Below are positions 1-3,204 of a DNA stretch of 5,121 nt, in pieces. The number at the start of each line of letters is the position of its first letter. The stretch's first letter is position 1. The position numbers were made by a program, and so were the translations under genes. The DNA is from Phycisphaerae bacterium. Lineage in GTDB: Bacteria; Planctomycetota; Phycisphaerae; Sedimentisphaerales; Anaerobacaceae. The notes below the pieces were generated by a model, which was given only the letters and a program-made list of their open reading frames with translations, was not told the origin of the DNA and made no database searches. The stretch lies in contig JAUWBX010000218.1 of the NCBI GenBank assembly GCA_030609625.1, positions 1 through 5,121 on the forward strand, given 5' to 3'.

Positions 1-192
1 GGCGCGGAAAACCCTTCTGACCATGCCCGTACCTGTATAGCACTGGATTAATTCACCGTCACTGGAGGCAATTCCCGCCGATTCCTGGCCGCGGAGCTGA
101 AGGCTGTGTAAGCCGAAATAGGTTTTATTAACAGCTTCGGCGTCACCGAAAATGCCAAAAAGACCACAGTTCTCTTTTTTTTCTGAAGACAT
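1..192 (-). CDS. purF: Amidophosphoribosyltransferase (PurF), N-terminal fragment cut by the window edge
   Basis: PurF carries out the first committed step of de novo purine synthesis in the cytoplasm: it transfers glutamine amide nitrogen to PRPP to give phosphoribosylamine. Only the first 64 residues are here, all from the N-terminal glutamine amidotransferase (Ntn hydrolase) domain. The start ATG is at 192-190 and the frame stays open to base 1. Seen directly: NCGLFGIFGD at residues 8-17, then YFGLHSLQLRGQESAGIASS at about 25-44, the hallmark of PurF (RGQE-S/G-AGI). Cys9 is the expected N-terminal nucleophile after removal of an eight-residue propeptide, which resembles the Bacillus-type precursor rather than the E. 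coli form where only Met is lost. I see no clear Shine-Dalgarno sequence upstream; the leader is filled by a TTGTCAA repeat. GlmS and GltB-type amidotransferases also begin with a Cys and share this domain, but the YFGLHSLQ...RGQES pattern fits PurF best. The PRPP-binding half lies outside the window. Confidence 0.93.
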   Translation of the reverse strand, partial: MSSEKKENCGLFGIFGDAEAVNKTYFGLHSLQLRGQESAGIASSDGELIQCYTGTGMVRRVFRA

Positions 193-198
193 AAACGA

Positions 199-230
199 AT
201 TGTCAATTGTCAAGCGATGATTGTCAATTG
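199..230. repeat. TTGTCAA heptamer repeat in the purF leader
   Basis: Three exact TTGTCAA heptamers start at 200, 207 and 221, so all lie on a 7-bp lattice with one diverged unit at 214. The longer unit ATTGTCAATTG occurs at 199-209 and 220-230, 21 bp apart, or about two helical turns. On the minus strand each copy reads TTGACAA, which contains a consensus -35 hexamer. The repeat covers the last seven codons of the possible small ORF at 210-377 and all of the gap before purF. It may be a heptameric simple repeat that expands by slippage, or a regulatory array for purF; the sequence alone does not decide. Confidence 0.7.
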
Positions 231-377
231 AAAACTGCCCGCTAACAATTCTTTGTATATTTCGTCAAGCGCTGCTGCCTCCTGTCCTGTGGCTTTTCTT
301 TTATCGAGAACCTCTGTAACCACAGTTGCTAATGGTCTAAACCTTTCAATATTAACAACACAATTAAAAAGTGCCAT
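210..377 (-). CDS. Possible small protein of 55 residues upstream of purF, function unknown
   Basis: An open frame runs from ATG at 377-375 to TGA at 212-210, ending 17 bp before the purF start on the same strand. I do not recognise a family. The protein begins MALFNCVVNIERFRPLATVV and continues into a charged, Ala- and Glu-rich stretch (TEVLDKRK, then QEAAALDEIYKELLAG) that should form amphipathic helices. There is no signal peptide or membrane segment. The last residues (FQLTIIA) are encoded by the TTGTCAA heptamer repeat, so the C-terminus may have been altered by repeat expansion. For it: composition changes near the ATG, with the reading frame GC-moderate like the neighbouring genes and the flank beyond it very AT-rich; the residue composition is also protein-like. 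Against it: no Shine-Dalgarno sequence is visible, an in-frame TGA lies just upstream, and it is short. If real, it may be co-transcribed with purF. It could also be a remnant of a longer gene. Confidence 0.45.
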   Translation of the reverse strand: MALFNCVVNIERFRPLATVVTEVLDKRKATGQEAAALDEIYKELLAGSFQLTIIA

Positions 378-446
378 TTGTTGCCATTTAATTCAAGGCT
401 TTTTTAAGAAAATTTGTAAATTTTTATGTATCTACTTAAGCAATTA

Positions 447-466
447 TTATACAAGGACTTGTGTAA
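447..466. promoter_or_regulatory. Imperfect 20-bp dyad, possible protein-binding site
   Basis: Arms TTATACAAG (447-455) and CTTGTGTAA (458-466) flank a 2-bp centre GA. Eight of nine positions pair, including the uninterrupted inner ACAAG/CTTGT. It is too compact at the centre to be a good RNA hairpin and has no U-tract, so a dimeric DNA-binding protein site is more likely than a terminator. It lies about 50 bp upstream of the predicted -35 box of the toxin-antitoxin promoter. No regulator can be named from the sequence. Confidence 0.35.
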
Positions 467-514
467 GCCTACTTAAATTATCAAAAGTAAAATTAACAAT
501 ATTGAATTTGTTTC

Positions 515-543
515 TTGATTTAGTCGATAGATAATCGTATATT
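515..543 (+). promoter_or_regulatory. Predicted sigma70-type promoter of the toxin-antitoxin operon
   Basis: TTGATT at 515-520 (4 of 6 to TTGACA) and TATATT at 538-543 (5 of 6 to TATAAT) are separated by exactly 17 bp. Transcription would begin near 550, leaving a leader of roughly 44 nt before the antitoxin ATG at 594. The surroundings are AT-rich, so chance matches are likelier than usual, but position and spacing suit the operon. Confidence 0.5.
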
Positions 544-553
544 ATATGTATAA
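542..553. promoter_or_regulatory. Candidate autoregulatory operator of the toxin-antitoxin operon
   Basis: A perfect inverted repeat, TTATA-TG-TATAA, overlaps the end of the predicted -10 box and reaches the expected transcription start. Type II antitoxins with a ribbon-helix-helix fold, including RelB/DinJ proteins, normally repress their own operon by binding short palindromes at the promoter, so this is a natural candidate. The 5-bp arms are entirely A/T in an AT-rich region, so chance is a real alternative. Confidence 0.35.
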
Positions 554-581
554 ACAATGACAACACAAAGGACGAGCAGTG

Positions 582-586
582 AGGAG
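582..586 (+). promoter_or_regulatory. Ribosome binding site that fixes the antitoxin start
   Basis: AGGAG lies 7 nt before the ATG at 594. An in-frame GTG at 579 would give a protein five residues longer, but the Shine-Dalgarno sequence would then lie inside the coding region. The ATG at 594 is therefore the better start. Confidence 0.75.
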
Positions 587-593
587 AAAGGAA

Positions 594-854
594 ATGAGTA
601 AATCGGCCACCATCCATACGCGAATAGATGAGAAAACAAAAACAAAAGCTCAAAGAATATTGAAAATTTTGAACATTCCTATGTCTGAAGCGATATCTAT
701 GTTTCTCAGGCAAATTGTTCTTCATAAGGGTATTCCTTTTGAGATTAAAATACCTAACGATGTAACCCTTACAACAATAGAAAAATTAGAGGCAGGTGAA
801 GATACACATGAAGTTTCCACTGTGGACGAACTATTTCAGGAGTTGGATAGTTGA
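594..854 (+). CDS. RelB/DinJ-family antitoxin of a type II toxin-antitoxin pair
   Basis: Predicted to bind and neutralise the toxin encoded directly downstream and to repress its own operon. The 86-residue protein has a typical RelB/DinJ layout. An N-terminal ribbon-helix-helix DNA-binding region covers about residues 4-44: a short strand ATIHTRID, then helices around 13-26 and 30-44 with the PMSEAISMFLRQI segment. The family signature GIPFEIK follows at about 46-52, then an acidic C-terminal region (EKLEAGED...VDELFQELD) that should wrap the toxin. Length matches E. coli DinJ (86 residues). ATG 594 is preferred over an in-frame GTG at 579 because a strong AGGAG lies between them. The stop codon overlaps the toxin start by 4 bp (TTGA), which suggests translational coupling. 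Base composition is clearly more AT-rich than the genes on the minus strand to the right, consistent with horizontal acquisition. I did not assign dinJ because RelB and DinJ homologues intergrade. Confidence 0.9.
   Translation: MSKSATIHTRIDEKTKTKAQRILKILNIPMSEAISMFLRQIVLHKGIPFEIKIPNDVTLTTIEKLEAGEDTHEVSTVDELFQELDS
838..842 (+). promoter_or_regulatory. Ribosome binding site supporting the TTG start of the toxin
   Basis: AGGAG inside the end of the antitoxin gene lies 8 nt before the TTG at 851. It supports initiation at this uncommon codon, and no ATG competes nearby in the same frame. Confidence 0.7.
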
Positions 855-1126
855 AAAAAATTGTTCGTACTGGACAATTTAAGAAAGATTGTAAAAAACT
901 CGTTAGGCAAGGCAAAGATATTCAAGAGTTAAAAGCAATTGTCACAAAACTATCCAAAGGCGAAAAACTACCCCCACAAAACAAAGACCATAAGCTCGCC
1001 GGAAGGTTGGGAAGATATCGAGATTGCCATATACAATCTGATTGGATTTTAATATATCAAATCAATAAAAAAGAACAAGAGCTTATTCTGGTACGAGTGG
1101 GTTCACATTCAGAATTATTCAAATAA
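851..1126 (+). CDS. yafQ: YafQ-family mRNA interferase toxin
   Basis: Predicted ribosome-dependent endoribonuclease of the RelE superfamily that cleaves mRNA in the ribosomal A site and halts translation when the antitoxin is lost. The 91-residue length agrees with E. coli YafQ (92). Residues equivalent to the YafQ catalytic set are all present: His47 in KDHKL, Asp58 and His60 in YRDCH, Asp64 in SDWILIY, His86 in GSHSELF and Phe90. The toxin therefore looks intact rather than decayed. The N-terminal part (about 8-38) is Lys-rich and helical and should contact the antitoxin or rRNA. Translation starts at TTG 851, overlapping the antitoxin stop, behind a good AGGAG. A weak start codon after the antitoxin would help keep toxin below antitoxin. 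The gene is followed by 71 bp without a clear terminator, then the convergent thioesterase gene. Confidence 0.92.
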   Translation: MKKIVRTGQFKKDCKKLVRQGKDIQELKAIVTKLSKGEKLPPQNKDHKLAGRLGRYRDCHIQSDWILIYQINKKEQELILVRVGSHSELFK

Positions 1127-1197
1127 TCCATCAAAAAACAAATTAGGACACTACCAAAATTTTCGCTTTTTGTGCGGTTTCACCCTCTGTAGAATTT

Positions 1198-1617
1198 CTA
1201 AACGGCTTCTGGATACATAAACTCAGGTATTCGGCGAACCTTGCCCTCGGCGCTGACGCAGGCCAGCACGCTCGAACCCTCAGCTAAGATTGTCCCATCA
1301 CAGCAGCGCGTAAGTTTATAGCTATGCTTAACCTTACCGGCTGTAACCGCTGAGCAATGTGTTTCCAATTGCAGCTTCTCGTCATACATTGCAGGCCGGC
1401 GATATTTTATAAACAACTCGGCTACGACAAACAACACTCCTGATTGTTCGAGGTCTTTGTATGCCAGCCCGTTAGCCCGCAAAAGTTCCGTGCGACCCAT
1501 TTCAAACCAAACCGGATAGACGCTGTGGTGAACCATTCCGGCCTTGTCTGTTTCGGCGTACCGCGGAACAACAGTTATTGTATGGCTTTGAATAGTCATT
1601 CGTTTGGGAAAACTCAT
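1198..1617 (-). CDS. Hotdog-fold acyl-CoA thioesterase, YbgC/4-hydroxybenzoyl-CoA thioesterase family
   Basis: Predicted cytoplasmic thioesterase that hydrolyses an acyl-CoA or aryl-CoA thioester; the substrate cannot be read from sequence. The 139 residues form a single hotdog domain of the usual length. The family motif is clear at residues 19-38: RYAETDKAGMVHHSVYPVWF, with Asp24 in the position of the catalytic Asp (Asp17 of the Pseudomonas 4-hydroxybenzoyl-CoA thioesterase) and His30/His31 and Tyr34 following. The central helix (FEMGRTELLRANGL) and strand FIKYRRPAMYDEKL also match the family. The ATG at 1617 overlaps the stop of the sugar transporter as ATGA, so translation is probably coupled; a Met at residue 7 is an alternative start. 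YbgC proteins usually sit with tol-pal genes, so this setting behind a sugar porter is unusual. It could be a general housekeeping thioesterase in an operon of convenience. Confidence 0.85.
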   Translation of the reverse strand: MSFPKRMTIQSHTITVVPRYAETDKAGMVHHSVYPVWFEMGRTELLRANGLAYKDLEQSGVLFVVAELFIKYRRPAMYDEKLQLETHCSAVTAGKVKHSYKLTRCCDGTILAEGSSVLACVSAEGKVRRIPEFMYPEAV

Positions 1618-3017
1618 TTCACACCTATCCAGTATTTTTCTATCTCTTCCAGCGTTTTACCCTTGGTCTCCGGCACGAACCGCCAGACGAAAGTGACCAG
1701 AACAGCGCAGAAAATGCCGTACAACCAGAACGGGAAAGCGTGATGAAACTTTTCGAGCAGCCAGTTATTTTCCTCCATCATGGGAAACGTTTGGGAAACA
1801 AGGTAATTTGCCACCCACAGACATACCGTGGCAATGGCCATTGCTCGGCCGCGAATCCGGGTCGGAAATATCTCCGACAGAATCACCCAGGTTACAGGCC
1901 CCACCGAAAGGGCAAAGCAGGCGATATAACCCAGTATAAATAACAGAACCCACAAATCTGTTTTTTGGACATATGCCATTAAGCCCATCCCCAACAGTGA
2001 AAGTCCCATCCCAGCCGAGCCGATTATCATCAAGGGCTTTCGCCCCAACCTATCCACCAACCAGATTGCAATAATAGTAAAGGCCAGGTTTACCGTGCCT
2101 ACAATTACCGTTTGAAGAAGAGCGGCATTGGTATCGGACCCCATCTTCTTGAAAATTTCGGTCCCGAAATAAAGGAAGACGTTGATACCCGTAACCTGCT
2201 GCAAAACAGCTAATACAATGCCGATGACAAGCACAATCTTCATACCCGGCTGAAACAACTGTTTCAGCGACCCGCTCTCGTGGGCGAGCGCATCCTTGAT
2301 TTCCAACAGTTCGGTTTTGGCATATACAGCTCCATTAACACGCGTAAGAATCTCCAGCGCCTCGTTACTGCGGTTTTGTTTGGTCAGCCAGCGGGGACTC
2401 TCCGGCACGAAAAACAGCAGCACTAATAACAGTAAAGCCGGCAGCGCCTCCGAGCCGAACATCCACCGCCAGCCGGACTGCTCATTCCATATCGCATCGC
2501 CCTGCAGAGCGATAAAATAATTCACAAAATAGACTACCAGAAAACCGGATACAATTGCAAACTGATTGACCGAGACCATTCGCCCGCGAATCCTCGCCGG
2601 CGATATCTCCGCAATATACATCGGCGAGGACATCGCCGCCGCCCCCACACCCAGACCGCCGATTATCCGGTAAATAATGAAAATGGTAATATTTTTCGGC
2701 AGGGCGGTTCCCACCGCCGAGATTAAGAACAAAACCGCAGAAAAAATAAGCACCTTTTTCCTACCAAGCCAGTCGCTGAGCACCCCTGCAATACCCGCCC
2801 CGATGGCACATCCAACCAGCGCACAACCTGTTGCCCAGCCGGCCCAGTTTGCATCAAGGGCAAAGTGTGCTTTCAGAGGTCCTATCGCCCCGTTAATTAC
2901 CCCTGTATCATAGCCGAACAAAAGCCCGCCCAACGCAGCCACCATACATACGAGCATTACATAAACAATGCTGCCTTTTTCTTCGTTTACAAGCGTGTTG
3001 CTCATAATATTACTCAT
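1614..3017 (-). CDS. XylE-like proton-coupled sugar symporter (MFS sugar porter family)
   Basis: Inner-membrane transporter with 12 predicted helices, 467 residues (E. coli XylE has 491), expected to import a monosaccharide with a proton. Sugar porter signatures appear in order: GGLLFGYDTGVING (30-43), DWLGRKK (82-88), YRIIGGLGVG (116-125), the MYIAEISPARIRGR stretch (133-146), PESPRWL (205-211), QQVTGIN (273-279), DRLGRKP (322-328), GPVTWVILSEIFP (373-385) and VPETKGKTLEEIE (448-460). By comparison with XylE, the proton-coupling residues are kept (Asp37, Arg117, Glu190 for XylE Asp27, Arg133, Glu206). Most sugar contacts are also kept: Gln152, Gln273, Gln274, Asn279, Asn310, Trp377 and Trp401. 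The position of XylE Gln415 is Leu400, which may change specificity. A second Met at residue 5 is a possible alternative start; neither has a strong Shine-Dalgarno sequence. The gene lies downstream of the sulfatase and overlaps the thioesterase by 4 bp. Xylose and glucose are both plausible substrates. Confidence 0.93.
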   Translation of the reverse strand: MSNIMSNTLVNEEKGSIVYVMLVCMVAALGGLLFGYDTGVINGAIGPLKAHFALDANWAGWATGCALVGCAIGAGIAGVLSDWLGRKKVLIFSAVLFLISAVGTALPKNITIFIIYRIIGGLGVGAAAMSSPMYIAEISPARIRGRMVSVNQFAIVSGFLVVYFVNYFIALQGDAIWNEQSGWRWMFGSEALPALLLLVLLFFVPESPRWLTKQNRSNEALEILTRVNGAVYAKTELLEIKDALAHESGSLKQLFQPGMKIVLVIGIVLAVLQQVTGINVFLYFGTEIFKKMGSDTNAALLQTVIVGTVNLAFTIIAIWLVDRLGRKPLMIIGSAGMGLSLLGMGLMAYVQKTDLWVLLFILGYIACFALSVGPVTWVILSEIFPTRIRGRAMAIATVCLWVANYLVSQTFPMMEENNWLLEKFHHAFPFWLYGIFCAVLVTFVWRFVPETKGKTLEEIEKYWIGVK

Positions 3018-3037
3018 TTAACTACATAACCCAATTC

Positions 3038-3165
3038 GTCATTCCGAGCGCAGTCGAGGAATCTGTTCAATAACTGTCATTCTGAACGAAGTGAAGAATC
3101 TCTTCCTACGCAAATGTACATTATTCTCGTTCGTAGGCCGGATGCTTCGCTTCACTCAGCATGAC
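3038..3165. repeat. REP-like repeat cluster: two direct copies and one inverted copy
   Basis: Three copies of a roughly 26-bp unit of the type GTCATTCTGAACGAAGTGAA... occur between the sulfatase and the transporter. Copy A is at 3038-3064 and copy B at 3076-3101, in the same orientation; copy C is at 3141-3165, inverted. B and C can form a long imperfect stem, extended at the inner end by CCTACG (3105-3110) against CGTAGG (3132-3137), closing a 21-nt loop. From memory, closely similar GTCATTCTGAGCGAAG-type units are dispersed in many bacterial genomes, so this is probably a REP/MITE-like element rather than something specific to this locus. In the mRNA the hairpin could attenuate or stabilise the transcript between the two genes. 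It has no U-tract typical of an intrinsic terminator. Confidence 0.85.
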
Positions 3166-3204
3166 AACTCTAAACCGTTCAGTTCAATAAAGTATCCGAA
3201 TTAA

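Larger units (their letters stand above)
378..593. other. AT-rich divergent intergenic region upstream of the toxin-antitoxin operon
   Basis: About 215 bp of very AT-rich sequence separate the leftward purF side from the rightward toxin-antitoxin operon. It holds an imperfect dyad at 447-466, a repeated octamer CTACTTAA at 432-439 and 469-476, the operon promoter at 515-543, a short palindrome at 542-553 and the antitoxin ribosome binding site at 582-586. Open frames crossing it on either strand give low-complexity products without recognisable motifs, and I do not regard them as genes. Confidence 0.65.

Noticed and set aside
199..227. TTGACA (222-227) with GACAAT (199-204) at 17-bp spacing on the minus strand as a purF promoter
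   Set aside because: The -10 match is only 4 of 6, both boxes are parts of the heptamer repeat, and transcription would start at or inside the purF start codon.
253..534. 93-residue open frame on the plus strand across the AT-rich region
   Set aside because: Composition is low-complexity and follows AT content, there is no ribosome binding site, and it runs opposite to the more protein-like frame at 210-377.
378..593. CRISPR array, tRNA or riboswitch in the AT-rich intergenic region
   Set aside because: No regularly spaced repeats, no cloverleaf-like or T-loop sequence, and no aptamer pattern that I recognise.
447..725. 92-residue open frame on the minus strand opposite the antitoxin
   Set aside because: It is antisense to a well-supported antitoxin gene and its promoter, and shows no recognisable motif.
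1127..1197. Possible bidirectional terminator between the toxin and thioesterase genes
   Set aside because: Only 3-bp stems (CGC/GCG) and a palindrome with a 1-nt centre (TAGAATTTCTA) are present, with no convincing GC-rich stem followed by a U-tract.
1765..1953. 62-residue open frame on the minus strand within the transporter gene
   Set aside because: It overlaps the transporter in another frame and reads as a shadow of its codons.
3018..3075. Separate promoter for the transporter gene
   Set aside because: No -35/-10 pair with acceptable spacing could be found; most of the stretch is REP copy A.
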